Of a stretch of DNA of 64,000 nt, positions 1 through 8,968 are shown one piece after another. The notes under the pieces are model-generated. The model had not been told where the DNA came from, ran no database searches, and saw only the letters and a list, made by a program, of their open reading frames with translations. Source of the stretch: Paramicrobacterium fandaimingii (GTDB taxonomy: Bacteria; Actinomycetota; Actinomycetes; Actinomycetales; Microbacteriaceae); contig NZ_CP061170.1 in assembly GCF_011751745.2 (NCBI RefSeq), positions 682,001 to 746,000 on the forward strand, written 5' to 3'. Positions within the stretch are counted from its first letter, which is position 1, and every line of letters starts with the position of its first letter. Position numbers and translations under genes: made by a program.

Positions 1-359
1 GGCAGCAGATCGACCCCGTTGGATTCATCTGGGAGTTTCGCGACCGCATCTACCACGTGGACTGCAAAGACACGCGCATGCGCCCGGTGCAGGGCCGCGC
101 GGGTGTGCTCGGGTCACACCTGCCGTGGGGCGATCCGCGTCGCGGCTGGGACTTCGTGTCGACGGGACACGGCGATGTGCCGTGGGAAGATGCCTTCCGT
201 GCACTGACAGCGATCGGCTACGACGGCCCCATCTCGATCGAGTGGGAGGATGCCGGTATGGACCGGCTGCACGGCGCGAAGGAAGCCGTTGGGTACATTC
301 GTTCTCTGCTGTGGAAGCAGCCCGAGACGTCGTTCGACGCGGCGTTCAGCAACCAGTAG
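1..359 (+). CDS. Sugar phosphate isomerase/epimerase, C-terminal part
   Basis: This gene is cut by the window edge. The open frame runs from base 3 to the TAG at 357-359 and gives about 118 residues. It looks like the last third of an AP-endonuclease-2-type TIM-barrel sugar isomerase: a strand with HVDCKD (a metal-site His and Asp in this fold), then a GDVPWEDAF helix start and the closing strand ISIEWEDAGMD followed by an amphipathic helix. Family members act on inositol derivatives or ketoses in the cytoplasm. The substrate cannot be told from this fragment. The family call is firm. The specific function is open. Confidence 0.8.
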   Translation, partial: QQIDPVGFIWEFRDRIYHVDCKDTRMRPVQGRAGVLGSHLPWGDPRRGWDFVSTGHGDVPWEDAFRALTAIGYDGPISIEWEDAGMDRLHGAKEAVGYIRSLLWKQPETSFDAAFSNQ

Positions 360-375
360 CCTCTCTCGCGCGTGA

Positions 376-401
376 CGGTAGGCCCCGTTCGGGGTCTACC
401 G
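376..401 (+). terminator. Hairpin after the isomerase gene
   Basis: An 11-bp stem with one G-T pair and a GTTC loop begins 16 nt after the isomerase stop. It lacks a good T-run, so it may be a weak terminator or an mRNA 3'-end stabiliser. Confidence 0.45.
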
Positions 402-431
402 CGCGTGCAGCCGCCACCATAGCCTTGGCGC

Positions 432-1370
432 ATGCGTGCGCGCGAAGGAGCCGTCCGCGCGGCGATAGCACTCACCCTTATGGCTGCGCTCGGCTTCGAG
501 TTCGTGCGCACGGCACATCTGCTGGGTGTGAGTCCCCTCGATCACCTCGTCGACTACACAAGCTACTTCACGACAATGTCGAACAGCCTGGCCGCGGTGA
601 CGTTCGGCATCGGAAGCGTCATTGCTGTGCGCTCCGACAGCGATCCTGAATGGTACGGGCAGCTTGTGATCGCGGCAGTCGCGTACACAATGACCACCTG
701 CACCGTTTACAACATCTCGCTGCGCGCGGTCTCGACAGCTCCAGACAGCTGGGCAAACGAGGTTCTCCACGTTGTCGGACCGTTGAGCATCGCTCTCGCG
801 TGGGTCGTGGGGCAGCACCGACGCGTGGTGCCCTGGCGCAGCATCCGGAATATCATGGGCGTTCCTGTCGCCTGGCTCGGCTACACGATGCTGCGCGGCG
901 AGGCAGTCGGGTGGTATCCGTACGACTTTCTCGACCCTGCTCAGAGTGGAGGGCTGGTCTCTGTGGCCGGCTGTGTGAGCGTGGCGACCGCTCTGATCAT
1001 CGCGTTCGCCCTGTCGGCAATCGCCGCCTCACGCATGCGTGCCTCACGCAGCGTCACTGTGCATCGCAAGGGCGGTGAGAAGCTGATCGGTACGCGGTGC
1101 GCCTTGAGCGCGGAACACCTCGCGACCGCTGGGCGAGTGAATCAGCAGCGTCGGCGTCGCGTCGATGCCGTCGGCCTCAGCTTGCGCTTCGTTCGCAACG
1201 ACATCCCTCTCGGTCGCGGTCACCCACGGAACGAGGCTCTGAACATCGGCCACGGCCCGCCGAGCCGCCGCGCAGGGCGCACAAAACGCAGAGGTATACA
1301 GCACGATCTCCATGCTGGCCTCAACGTTCGCCGCGGTGCTCGTGTTCCCGTTCGGCCATTGTCTCGTTGA
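432..1370 (+). CDS. Pr6Pr-family membrane protein with an over-long C-terminus
   Basis: The first ~203 residues look like a Pr6Pr/FAR-17a-type integral membrane protein with about six hydrophobic segments. They include the family-like patterns YFTTMSN near the start, NEVLHVVGPLS in the middle and GWYPYDFLDP near the end. The role of the family is unknown. The family domain ends near base 1044, but the frame stays open for about 109 more Arg-rich residues. That tail lies entirely antisense to the thioredoxin-like gene and the end of the marR gene, so it is probably not a conserved domain. Either the true stop has been lost or a frameshift near 1020-1075 is present (the +2 frame stops at 1078). 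The domain is well supported. The printed C-terminus is doubtful. Confidence 0.7.
   Translation: MRAREGAVRAAIALTLMAALGFEFVRTAHLLGVSPLDHLVDYTSYFTTMSNSLAAVTFGIGSVIAVRSDSDPEWYGQLVIAAVAYTMTTCTVYNISLRAVSTAPDSWANEVLHVVGPLSIALAWVVGQHRRVVPWRSIRNIMGVPVAWLGYTMLRGEAVGWYPYDFLDPAQSGGLVSVAGCVSVATALIIAFALSAIAASRMRASRSVTVHRKGGEKLIGTRCALSAEHLATAGRVNQQRRRRVDAVGLSLRFVRNDIPLGRGHPRNEALNIGHGPPSRRAGRTKRRGIQHDLHAGLNVRRGARVPVRPLSR
1044..1313 (-). CDS. Thioredoxin/glutaredoxin-like small redox protein
   Basis: This 89-residue protein starts with a beta strand (MEIVLYTSAF) followed by the redox motif CAPC at residues 11-14. A cis-proline context (DATPTLLI) lies near residue 53, and the protein ends in a helix. It is shorter than classical thioredoxin (about 105 aa) and close to glutaredoxin-like or thioredoxin-domain proteins. 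It starts 7 nt after the marR stop and is the last gene of the MFS-marR-trx operon on this strand. That context suggests it reduces a partner under the same drug or oxidant response. The ATG at 1311-1313 is chosen because longer versions only read through marR in another frame. Confidence 0.75.
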   Translation of the reverse strand: MEIVLYTSAFCAPCAAARRAVADVQSLVPWVTATERDVVANEAQAEADGIDATPTLLIHSPSGREVFRAQGAPRTDQLLTALAMHSDAA

Positions 1371-1848
1371 GCTTTCCCAAAAGATCGCGCAGACGCCGGA
1401 TCTCGTCGATCTCCCAGAGAGACAGGCGCGCTCGCAACACCGACCGATTGTCTTCCGCAACGGAGTCGAGCGCGACGTGTGCTTTCTCCGTGAGACGCAC
1501 GAGTTGAGCTCGTCTGTCTGCGGGATCGGGGACGCGGGTGATGAGCTCGAGATCTTCGAGCTGTCGCACAACGCGGCTGACGGCACCCTTGTCCGAAAGG
1601 AGCCTCTCGGCGAGCACCCCCTGCTGCAGGGTTTCGTCACGGTTCAACTCACGGAGAATCTTGAAGCCGAAGACCGTCAGCTCAGGATGCACCGTCTCTG
1701 CGCGCCGAATCATCACACGACGTATCTGCGTGTACATCGTGCCGAACGCCTGCTCGACGTCGCCGATCGCGGCGTCGTGGTCGGATTCCGTGCTCTCGTG
1801 CTTGTCCGCCATGGCCAACATCCTAGCGATGGTCCTTTCGGTCTCCAT
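1321..1848 (-). CDS. MarR-family transcriptional regulator
   Basis: This is a 175-residue winged-helix regulator. The core has the HTH (QGVLAERLLSDKGAVSRVVRQ), followed by the wing motif DPADRRAQLVRLTEKA that marks MarR proteins. The C-terminal helices form the dimerisation region. The gene overlaps the 3' end of the upstream MFS gene by 26 nt. A start at an internal Met (residue 10 or 13) would shorten the overlap. Being in an efflux operon, it is probably the local repressor and would bind the inverted repeat at 3568-3591 in front of the operon. The family is firm and the ligand is unknown. Confidence 0.88.
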   Translation of the reverse strand: METERTIARMLAMADKHESTESDHDAAIGDVEQAFGTMYTQIRRVMIRRAETVHPELTVFGFKILRELNRDETLQQGVLAERLLSDKGAVSRVVRQLEDLELITRVPDPADRRAQLVRLTEKAHVALDSVAEDNRSVLRARLSLWEIDEIRRLRDLLGKLNETMAEREHEHRGER

Positions 1849-3532
1849 CCTCAGGGTTCACGATCTCAAGCTGCCCGGTGCGCGGCTCGGCGGCGACAGC
1901 GGCCTCGGCAAGCTGAGCGATCTCTTCGCCTGCTTCGTCTGTCGGAGTCTCGGCCAGACGCTCGTGGTTCGTCTTGTCGTTGAGTGGCAGGTTGGGCAGG
2001 AATGCGACAGCCAAGATCGTAATGATCGCCAGGGGAGCGGCGACGAGGAAGATATCGGCCACAGCGTGCCCGTAGACGGATTCGATGATCACGCGAACGT
2101 TCTCGGGAAGCTCCTTCATCGCGGGAAGCTGACCGCCCGCTAGTTGGTCGGCGACGGCGGCACCCTTCTCGCCGAGCGCCATGATGGCAGCCATCAAATC
2201 GTCTTTTCGGTCAGCGAGAAGGCTCGTTGCCTGCGAACCGAGCACAGCGCCAAGGGCCGAGATGCCGACAGTGCCGCCGAGGCTGCGGAAGAAGGCTATG
2301 CCAGAACTGGCGACGCCGAGTTCTGACGGATCGACGGCGTTCTGCACGACAAGAACCAAGTTCTGCATGATCATGCCGACGCCAGCGCCGAGCAGCACCA
2401 TATAGAAAGACACGAGCACAAAGTTTGTGTCATACCGAATCGTGCTCATCAGAACCATGCCGATGGTGAGGGAGATGGAGCCTGCGACCATGTACCGCTT
2501 CCACCTGCCCGTGCGTGTAATGATCATGCCGACGACCGTGGACGAAATCAGCATCCCGCCGATCATCGGGATCGTCATGAGGCCGGACTCTGTCGCTGTC
2601 GCGCCGCGGGCAAGCTGCATGTACTGGCTGAGGAATACCGATGTGCCGAACATGGCGACGCCGACGGAGATGCTTCCGACCACGGCAAGCGTGAACGTGC
2701 GGTTCTTGAAGAGTTTGAGAGGGATGATCGGATTGGCTGCCCTGAACTCGACGACCAAGAATGCCGCGATGATCGCAAGCGACCCGCCAACCATGATCAC
2801 GGTCTGTGTGCTCCACCAGTCGAACTCGCTGCCCGCGAGGCTCACCCAGATGAGCAGAAGCGAGACGCCACCGGCCAGCAGCACGGTGCCCAGATAGTCG
2901 ATGCTGACGCGCGCCTTGGGACGGTGAGGGAGGTGGAGGGTCTTCTGAAGCAGAATGATCGCGATGATTGCGAAGGGAACGCCGACGAAGAAGTTCCAGC
3001 GCCAATCGATGCCGTCGGTCAGGAAACCGCCGACGAGCGGGCCACCGATCGTGCCGACTCCCATCACCGCGCCGAACAGCCCCATGTACTTTCCGCGTTC
3101 GCGGGGGCTGAGTATGTCGGCCATGATGATCTGGCTGAGTGAGGTGAGCCCCCCAGCGCCGAGACCCTGGAAGACACGGCAGGTGATCAGTGTCGCCGGG
3201 TCCTGCGAGAAACCAGCGGCCGCCGATGCCGACACGAAGATGACCAGAGCGATCTGAATGAGCAGCTTGCGGTTTGTGATGTCGGAGAGCTTGCCCCAGA
3301 TGGGCGTCGACACGGTTGTCGCGAGCAGGGTCGCTGTCACGACCCAGGTGAAGGAAGCCTGGGTGCCGCCCAGGTCGGCGATGATCACCGGGAGTGAGCT
3401 GCTCACGACGGTTCCGGAGAGAATCGCCACGAACATGCCGGTGAGCAGGCCGGAGAGAGCCTGCAGCTTGTCACGGTGTGTCATATTTGCCGGCGGGGCG
3501 GCTGGGGATACGGCGGTGGAAGAAGTTGTCAC
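1823..3532 (-). CDS. MFS drug exporter, DHA2 (EmrB/QacA) family
   Basis: This 569-residue permease has 14 predicted membrane segments. The DHA2 marks are all present: motif A-like GKLSDITNRKLLI, motif C-like GPLVGGFLTDGIDWRWNFFVGVP and a long loop before the last helices. It should export cationic or amphipathic drugs by proton antiport. The GTG at 3530-3532 follows GGAG at a suitable distance. A Met 16 residues in is an alternative start. It is the first gene of an operon with marR and a thioredoxin-like gene, transcribed away from the response-regulator gene. The substrate cannot be predicted. Confidence 0.9.
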   Translation of the reverse strand: MTTSSTAVSPAAPPANMTHRDKLQALSGLLTGMFVAILSGTVVSSSLPVIIADLGGTQASFTWVVTATLLATTVSTPIWGKLSDITNRKLLIQIALVIFVSASAAAGFSQDPATLITCRVFQGLGAGGLTSLSQIIMADILSPRERGKYMGLFGAVMGVGTIGGPLVGGFLTDGIDWRWNFFVGVPFAIIAIILLQKTLHLPHRPKARVSIDYLGTVLLAGGVSLLLIWVSLAGSEFDWWSTQTVIMVGGSLAIIAAFLVVEFRAANPIIPLKLFKNRTFTLAVVGSISVGVAMFGTSVFLSQYMQLARGATATESGLMTIPMIGGMLISSTVVGMIITRTGRWKRYMVAGSISLTIGMVLMSTIRYDTNFVLVSFYMVLLGAGVGMIMQNLVLVVQNAVDPSELGVASSGIAFFRSLGGTVGISALGAVLGSQATSLLADRKDDLMAAIMALGEKGAAVADQLAGGQLPAMKELPENVRVIIESVYGHAVADIFLVAAPLAIITILAVAFLPNLPLNDKTNHERLAETPTDEAGEEIAQLAEAAVAAEPRTGQLEIVNPEDGDRKDHR

Positions 3533-3567
3533 GCGGGGGAGCTCCAGAGAATAAGATCGTTGTATTC

Positions 3568-3591
3568 GTCAACAATAGATTTATAGTTGAC
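3568..3591. promoter_or_regulatory. Candidate MarR operator between the MFS operon and the response regulator
   Basis: GTCAAC, 12 AT-rich bases, then GTTGAC form a 24-bp near-palindrome (arms perfect, only two mismatched pairs inside). It is much more AT-rich than its surroundings and lies 36 bp upstream of the MFS start. Size and position fit a MarR dimer site that autoregulates the efflux operon. The assignment to the MarR protein at 1321-1848 is inferred. Confidence 0.55.
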
Positions 3592-3731
3592 CATGAGCAA
3601 CTAATTTTCCTCCCGGAGCCCATACTCACGGCGAGCTCCCAGGAGGCTGCTCCGAAGGGAACGTGAGGCATGCCCGGCGCGCATGATGCTCGTTCATAGG
3701 AAACGCATAGGCAACCGCGGATACTGGAGAT

Positions 3732-4475
3732 ATGAGCATGTATCCCGCAGCATCCGAACCCGTGACGACGAAGCTGACCCGTGCCGATGGCACGCCGATC
3801 CGGGTACTCGCCGTTGACGACGAGGCGAGTCTGACCGATCTGATCAAGATGGCTCTGCGCTACGAGGGTTGGGATGTGCAGACGGCGGCGACAGGGCATG
3901 AGGCTCTCGCGAAGTCCCGTGAGTTTCGCCCCGATGTGATTGTTCTCGACATCATGCTTCCCGATCTCGACGGTATGTCCGTTCTGCACAGGCTGCGTGC
4001 TGACGGCGATGACGTTCCCGTGCTCTTTCTGACGGCAAAGGATGCACTCGATGACCGCATCGCCGGCTTGACGGCTGGGGGCGACGATTACGTGACCAAG
4101 CCCTTCAGTCTCGAGGAGGTTGTCGCTCGACTGCGCAGTCTGATCAGGCGAGCCGCGCAGTCGGCACTCGCCTCGGACTCGATCATCACCGTTGGCGACC
4201 TGGAGATCGACGAAGACAGCTACGAGGTGACGCGCGGCGACGAGCCCATTGAGCTGACGGCGACAGAGTTCGAGCTGCTGCGCTATCTGATGCGCAATCC
4301 GCGCCGGGTGCTGAGCAAGCCGCAGATTCTCGACCGCGTGTGGAGCTACGAGTTCGGCGGCAAAGCGAGCGTTGTCGAGCTGTATATCTCGTACCTGCGC
4401 AAGAAGATCGACGCGGGACGCGAGCCGATGATCCACACTGTTCGAGGGGCCGGCTACATGCTGAAGGCGGTCTGA
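3732..4475 (+). CDS. OmpR-family two-component response regulator
   Basis: This is a 247-residue regulator. Residues 24-135 are the receiver domain, with the acidic pair D29-D30, the phospho-acceptor D73 in VIVLDIMLPD, T101 and K123. Residues 152-245 are the winged-helix DNA-binding domain, with the conserved ELTATEFELLRYL and the C-terminal HTVRGAGYML. It resembles the TcrX/TrcR/PrrA-type actinobacterial regulators. The histidine kinase gene starts 1 nt after its stop, so the pair is cotranscribed. The signal is unknown. The start is supported by position, although the first ~20 residues lie outside the receiver domain. Confidence 0.93.
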   Translation: MSMYPAASEPVTTKLTRADGTPIRVLAVDDEASLTDLIKMALRYEGWDVQTAATGHEALAKSREFRPDVIVLDIMLPDLDGMSVLHRLRADGDDVPVLFLTAKDALDDRIAGLTAGGDDYVTKPFSLEEVVARLRSLIRRAAQSALASDSIITVGDLEIDEDSYEVTRGDEPIELTATEFELLRYLMRNPRRVLSKPQILDRVWSYEFGGKASVVELYISYLRKKIDAGREPMIHTVRGAGYMLKAV

Positions 4476-4476
4476 T

Positions 4477-5934
4477 ATGGAGCGTCACCAACCGCGCCAC
4501 CAGCCGCGCCCGCTGCGTCGCACGCTCGTGCTCGCAACGGTGGCATTCATCACGCTTTCTGCCCTCGTGATCGGATTGGTGAGCGTCTTCAGCCTGCAGT
4601 CCATTCTGCTGAACCGCATTGACAAGCAGCTCGTCGAAGCGGCATCGCGATCGGCGGCATCCCTTGGCCATGATGAACCGGGATCTGATTCGAGTCCCGA
4701 CTTCATCAGCTCGCTCGGGCAGTCGGTTGGAACCCTTGGCGCCGTGCGGGTCGACGATTCGATTGTGGCTGGGGCGTACCTCGACCAGAATCTCAACAGC
4801 CCGCTTCTTGACTCATCGCAGCTCGATGCACTCCAATCCGAAAACGTGGGCCCGCGGCCCGAGAGCATCTACCTCGGTGCCGCGTTGGGCAATTACCGTG
4901 TGGTCGCCGTACCTCTCTCTTCCCGTGTGTCGATCGTTGTCGGGCTGCCTCTCTACGACATCGAATCCACGATCTCCGAACTCGTTCTTGTCGTCGCAAT
5001 CGTCGCGCTGGGTGCCCTTGTGCTCTCGGGAGCTGGCGCCTATGGTCTTGTGCGCCTGACGCTTCGCCCGCTCGAGCGCGTCACGTCGGCGGCGACGACG
5101 GTGTCGACGATGACGCTCGACCGGGGCGATGTCGCGCTCGCCGTGAGGGTGCCCGAGGAAGACACAGACACTCACACTGAGGTCGGGCGCGTCGGAACGG
5201 CGATCAATCGCATGCTTGAACACGTGTCGAATGCTCTTCAGGCGAGGCAGCGCAGCGAAGACAAGGTGCGCCGCTTCGTCTCTGATGCCAGCCATGAGCT
5301 GCGTACCCCTCTCGCCTCGATCCGCGGCTATGCAGAATTGACGCGCATGAGCGGTGAGACGATTCCAGACGACACCGCGTATGCGCTTGGGAGGATCGAG
5401 TCTGAGTCTCACCGAATGACAGACATCGTCGAAGACCTTCTGCTTCTCGCGCGACTCGATGAGGGGCGTCAGCTTGACGATGCCGATGTTGATCTGGCGG
5501 AGCTCGTTCAGGATGCTGTGTCCGATGCCCGTGCCGCTGCGGGCGACCACGACTGGCAGGTCTCCATTCCGGAGCATCCGGTGATTGTGCGGGGCGATCA
5601 TGGCCGTCTCTTTCAGGTGGTGACCAATCTGCTCGCGAACGCCCGTGTACACACTCCGGCAGGCACGCTCGTCACAACAGACTTGTCGATCACAGGCGAC
5701 AATCGCGCCGTCATCTCCGTCGCCGACGACGGGCCAGGCATTGATGCTGGGGTCATCGACACCGTCTTCGAGCGCTTTGTGCGTGGAGACTCCTCTCGAG
5801 CGCGAACAACGGGGAGCACAGGACTCGGTCTCGCGATCGTTCAGGGGGTCGTTGCCGCGCATGGTGGGCAGTCGAGCGTTGCAAGCGAGCCGGGAAGCAC
5901 GATATTTCGCATCAGCCTTCCGATTGTGCCGTAA
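4477..5934 (+). CDS. Two-component sensor histidine kinase
   Basis: This 485-residue membrane kinase has TM1 at about residues 16-40, an extracytoplasmic sensor region at about 41-165 and TM2 at about 168-190. A HAMP linker follows. The HisKA domain carries the phospho-accepting H273 in ASHELRTPLAS, and the HATPase domain has N (LLANARVHT), DDGPGI and TGSTGLGLAI boxes. It phosphorylates the regulator encoded just upstream. The sensor domain has no recognisable ligand motif. All catalytic boxes are intact. Confidence 0.93.
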   Translation: MERHQPRHQPRPLRRTLVLATVAFITLSALVIGLVSVFSLQSILLNRIDKQLVEAASRSAASLGHDEPGSDSSPDFISSLGQSVGTLGAVRVDDSIVAGAYLDQNLNSPLLDSSQLDALQSENVGPRPESIYLGAALGNYRVVAVPLSSRVSIVVGLPLYDIESTISELVLVVAIVALGALVLSGAGAYGLVRLTLRPLERVTSAATTVSTMTLDRGDVALAVRVPEEDTDTHTEVGRVGTAINRMLEHVSNALQARQRSEDKVRRFVSDASHELRTPLASIRGYAELTRMSGETIPDDTAYALGRIESESHRMTDIVEDLLLLARLDEGRQLDDADVDLAELVQDAVSDARAAAGDHDWQVSIPEHPVIVRGDHGRLFQVVTNLLANARVHTPAGTLVTTDLSITGDNRAVISVADDGPGIDAGVIDTVFERFVRGDSSRARTTGSTGLGLAIVQGVVAAHGGQSSVASEPGSTIFRISLPIVP

Positions 5935-5964
5935 TCTTCCCCTCGTGCGATAGCGAGAAGGCTC

Positions 5965-5993
5965 TTGACAGCCTGCCCTGTCACTGGTTCACT
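5965..5993 (+). promoter_or_regulatory. Candidate promoter of the NCS2 permease
   Basis: A consensus TTGACA at 5965-5970 is followed, after 17 nt, by TTCACT at 5988-5993. The -35 is perfect and the -10 is weak. It lies about 75 nt before the permease start. Confidence 0.4.
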
Positions 5994-6066
5994 CAACACA
6001 ATCCATTGAAAACGGATTCTCGCCTTGTGGAATCTGGAAAGAGTTGCGGACAAAGGAGTCAGCGCA

Positions 6067-7566
6067 ATGAGTCGGTCGCGTTCACGAAATGTCACGGCAG
6101 ACGCCCCCGTGCGTCCAGAGGACGAACGGCTGAAGGCCTGGCCGACGATCATGTACGGCATTCAGCACGTGCTCACGATGTATGGCGGCATCATCGCGCC
6201 GCCGCTCGTGGTCGGGCAGGCTGCAGGGCTCTCAACGGCAGAGATCGGGGTCTTGATCGCGTGCTGCCTCTTCATCGGAGGCCTTGCGACGATCCTTCAG
6301 ACGCTCGGTGTGCCGTTCTTCGGCTCGCAGCTCCCTCTGGTTCAGGGCGTTTCATTCTCGGGCGTCGCCACGATGATGGCGATCCTTGACGGCGGGGGAG
6401 GCCTTCCTCGTGTCTTTGGCGCCGTGATCGCGTCGTCGGTGATCGGGCTGATCATCGCGCCATTCTTCGCCATGATCGTCAAGTTCTTCCCTCCCGTCGT
6501 GACCGGCGTCGTCATCACCGCCATCGGCATGTCGCTTCTTCCCGTTGCCGCCGGGTGGGCGATGGGTGCCAGCCCGGATGCTCCGGACTACGGCTCTGCG
6601 GCAAACATCGGTCTCGCCGCGCTGTCGCTCGGGCTCATCATCGTTCTGTCAAAGTTCGGCACCCCTGCCCTCTCGCGCCTGTCGATTCTGCTGTCGCTCG
6701 TGCTGTCAACGATCATCGCCTCCTTGATTGGAATGGCCGATTTCTCTGATGTGTTTACCGGGCCGATCTTCGCCATTCCGACACCATTCGCCTTCGGCAT
6801 GCCGACGTTCGACGTCGCGGCAATCATCTCGATGCTGATCGTCATTCTTGTCACGTTCACCGAGACGACGGCCGACATTCTCGCTGTCGGTGAGATTGTG
6901 CGCACGAAGGTGGATTCCAAGCGAATCGCCGCCGGGCTGAGGGCCGACATGCTCTCGAGTGCCGTCTCGCCCATCTTCAACTCCTTCACTCAGAGTGCCT
7001 TCGCGCAGAACGTAGGCCTTGTCGCGATAACCAAGGTGTCGAGTCGCTTCGTCGTCGCTGCCGGAGGAGTCGTCCTTGTCGTGCTGGGTGTGCTTCCCGT
7101 GCTAGGCCGTGTGGTGGCTGCCGTGCCGACGCCGGTTCTCGGTGGGGTGGGGATCGCGTTGTTCGGAACGGTTGCGGCGAGTGGAATCAACACGCTGTCC
7201 AAAGTGGACTACCGCAACAACCTGAACTTGATCATCATCGCCATCTCGCTCTCGTTCGGAATGCTCCCGCTTGTTCAGCCCGACATCTACGCAAACTTCC
7301 CGAGCTGGTTCCAGGTGATCTTCCAGTCCGGAATCAGTTCGGCGACAGTCATGGCCGTTCTGCTGAACGTGGTCTTCAACCACATTGGTCGACGTTCGAC
7401 GAGCGAAGGAAGCGTCGTTGCGTCGACCCCGGCCCGATACGTGTCGGAAGACGTGCTTGAGCTGCTCGAAGAGGGCGACCATGTCGTGGGCGGCCGCCTG
7501 CTCAATACTCAGGGCATTGAAGTGCAGACGGTGCGCGCTCGAGCGGATGACGACGAACGCTCGTGA
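6067..7566 (+). CDS. NCS2-family purine (xanthine/uric acid) permease
   Basis: This is a 499-residue membrane transporter with about 14 hydrophobic segments. Features of the nucleobase-ascorbate branch of NCS2 are visible: QHVLTMYGG near the N-terminus, the long TFTETTADILAVGEIV segment that carries substrate-binding Glu, and a following TQSAFAQNVG stretch. This branch imports xanthine, uric acid or uracil by proton symport. The downstream guanine deaminase and xanthine dehydrogenase favour xanthine or urate. The ATG at 6067 follows AAAGGAG with 8-nt spacing, so an earlier in-frame ATG at 6025 was rejected. Confidence 0.88.
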   Translation: MSRSRSRNVTADAPVRPEDERLKAWPTIMYGIQHVLTMYGGIIAPPLVVGQAAGLSTAEIGVLIACCLFIGGLATILQTLGVPFFGSQLPLVQGVSFSGVATMMAILDGGGGLPRVFGAVIASSVIGLIIAPFFAMIVKFFPPVVTGVVITAIGMSLLPVAAGWAMGASPDAPDYGSAANIGLAALSLGLIIVLSKFGTPALSRLSILLSLVLSTIIASLIGMADFSDVFTGPIFAIPTPFAFGMPTFDVAAIISMLIVILVTFTETTADILAVGEIVRTKVDSKRIAAGLRADMLSSAVSPIFNSFTQSAFAQNVGLVAITKVSSRFVVAAGGVVLVVLGVLPVLGRVVAAVPTPVLGGVGIALFGTVAASGINTLSKVDYRNNLNLIIIAISLSFGMLPLVQPDIYANFPSWFQVIFQSGISSATVMAVLLNVVFNHIGRRSTSEGSVVASTPARYVSEDVLELLEEGDHVVGGRLLNTQGIEVQTVRARADDDERS

Positions 7567-7602
7567 GGCTGAACGCTCACGCCACGTCGTGAGCGTTCAG
7601 CC
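7567..7602. terminator. Bidirectional terminator between the permease and moaA
   Basis: Perfect 15-bp arms (GGCTGAACGCTCACG and its complement) with a 6-nt loop start directly after the permease stop. They run across the moaA stop codon, so one hairpin serves two convergent genes. There is no long T-run in either direction. Confidence 0.65.
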
Positions 7603-8718
7603 GCCGATGTACGACATCTCGATCTTGCGGCGCGACCCTGGGGTGAGGCTCGTTCGCCGCTCGGAATAATTGTCTGTTCGGCTTGCCCAGATGCCGCGCA
7701 GCGCACCGTCGAGCTCTTCGTCTGTGCAGTCAGCACGCAGAAGTCCCCTGAGGTCGTATCCGGCGTCGGCGAACAGGCAGGTGAAGAGCTGGCCCTCGGT
7801 TGAGATGCGAGCGCGCGTGCAGGTCGAACAGAAGGCCTGCGTCACCGACGCGATCACACCGATCTCGTTCGTGCCGTCTGCGTAGCGCCAGCGGGTGGCT
7901 GTCTCCCCGGGCGTGGTCGGGTCGAGTGGCTCAAGCGGCATCTCGGAGGAGATTCGTGAGACGATCGCGTCTGCTGTAATGACGTCGTCGAGCCGCCAGC
8001 CATTTGTCGATCCGACATCCATGTATTCGATGAATCGAAGCACGTAGGGCGTGTCTTTGAAATATCGGGCCATGGGAACGATGTCGTGATCGTTCACGCC
8101 CTTCTTCACGACCATGTTCACCTTGATCGGGCCGAGTCCCGCCGTATGCGCCGCCTCCAGGCCGTCGAGCACGCGCGCGAGAGGAAACTTAACGTCGTTC
8201 ATGCTCTGGAAGGTCTGCTCGTCGAGAGAGTCGATCGAGACGGTGACGCGGTCAAGGCCCGCCGCTTTCAGCGCATCGGCTTTGACCGCGAGCGCTGAGC
8301 CATTCGTGGTGAGTGCGATATCGAGCGGCTCGCCCTCGGGCGTGCGAATCTCCGCGAGCATCTCGACGAGGCGCTCAAGGCCGCGACGCAGCAGAGGCTC
8401 TCCGCCCGTGAGGCGAATCTTCTGCACGCCTCCGCGGGCGGCCGCCCGAGCGATTCGGGTGATCTCTTCGAACGACAGCAGCTCGTCGCGTTCGAGAAAT
8501 GCGTAGTCGCGACCGAAGATCTCCTTCGGCATGCAATACACGCACCGAAAGTTGCACCGGTCCGTTACCGAAATGCGCAGATCGCGCAGGCGTCGACCAC
8601 GACGGTCAACGTCGAATGGGGCGCCGGGCTCGTCCGGGCGGCGGAGTGTCGGCATCGGCAGCGACAGCGGGGTGGACCGGGCACCTGAGCTGCTCTCGGT
8701 CTGAGAAATATCGGTCAC
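7597..8718 (-). CDS. moaA: GTP 3',8-cyclase MoaA (molybdenum cofactor biosynthesis)
   Basis: This radical-SAM enzyme makes 3',8-cyclo-7,8-dihydro-GTP, the first step to molybdopterin. The N-terminal 4Fe-4S/SAM motif CNFRCVYC gives C55, C59 and C62. The glycine-rich SAM region is [11 protein letters not shown], the second cluster is [10 protein letters not shown]...C, and the protein ends in the GG typical of MoaA. I place the start at GTG 8716-8718 (373 aa) because GGAGG lies 5 nt upstream. A longer version from 8751 is possible. Its position inside a purine locus makes sense because xanthine dehydrogenase, encoded at 18-22 kb, needs this cofactor. Other moa genes are not in the window. Confidence 0.95.
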   Translation of the reverse strand: MTDISQTESSSGARSTPLSLPMPTLRRPDEPGAPFDVDRRGRRLRDLRISVTDRCNFRCVYCMPKEIFGRDYAFLERDELLSFEEITRIARAAARGGVQKIRLTGGEPLLRRGLERLVEMLAEIRTPEGEPLDIALTTNGSALAVKADALKAAGLDRVTVSIDSLDEQTFQSMNDVKFPLARVLDGLEAAHTAGLGPIKVNMVVKKGVNDHDIVPMARYFKDTPYVLRFIEYMDVGSTNGWRLDDVITADAIVSRISSEMPLEPLDPTTPGETATRWRYADGTNEIGVIASVTQAFCSTCTRARISTEGQLFTCLFADAGYDLRGLLRADCTDEELDGALRGIWASRTDNYSERRTSLTPGSRRKIEMSYIGG

Positions 8719-8968
8719 ATCCACCTCCGGTACGGCTCCCCACAGTAACACCGTGAGAAGACTAAGTTTCCACTATTCAAAATAAAGATTTCAAAAAGAC
8801 TCGACATGGGAACATGTTGCTGTTAGATTCATACCCGCCCGCAACACGCTCGTCGATGATGATTACCGTGACAAATGCGATTCAACGAAATTCACTGTTC
8901 CGGTCGATGTTGAGCCATTTTCACACCCTGCGTCGTCCGGTTTCCCTATAGGAAGGTGACGGACGACG

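Noticed and set aside
8804-8817. ACATG-GGAA-CATGT inverted repeat between moaA and the deaminase gene
   Set aside because: The arms are only 5 bp and there is no regulator or matching copy nearby. It is too short to support.
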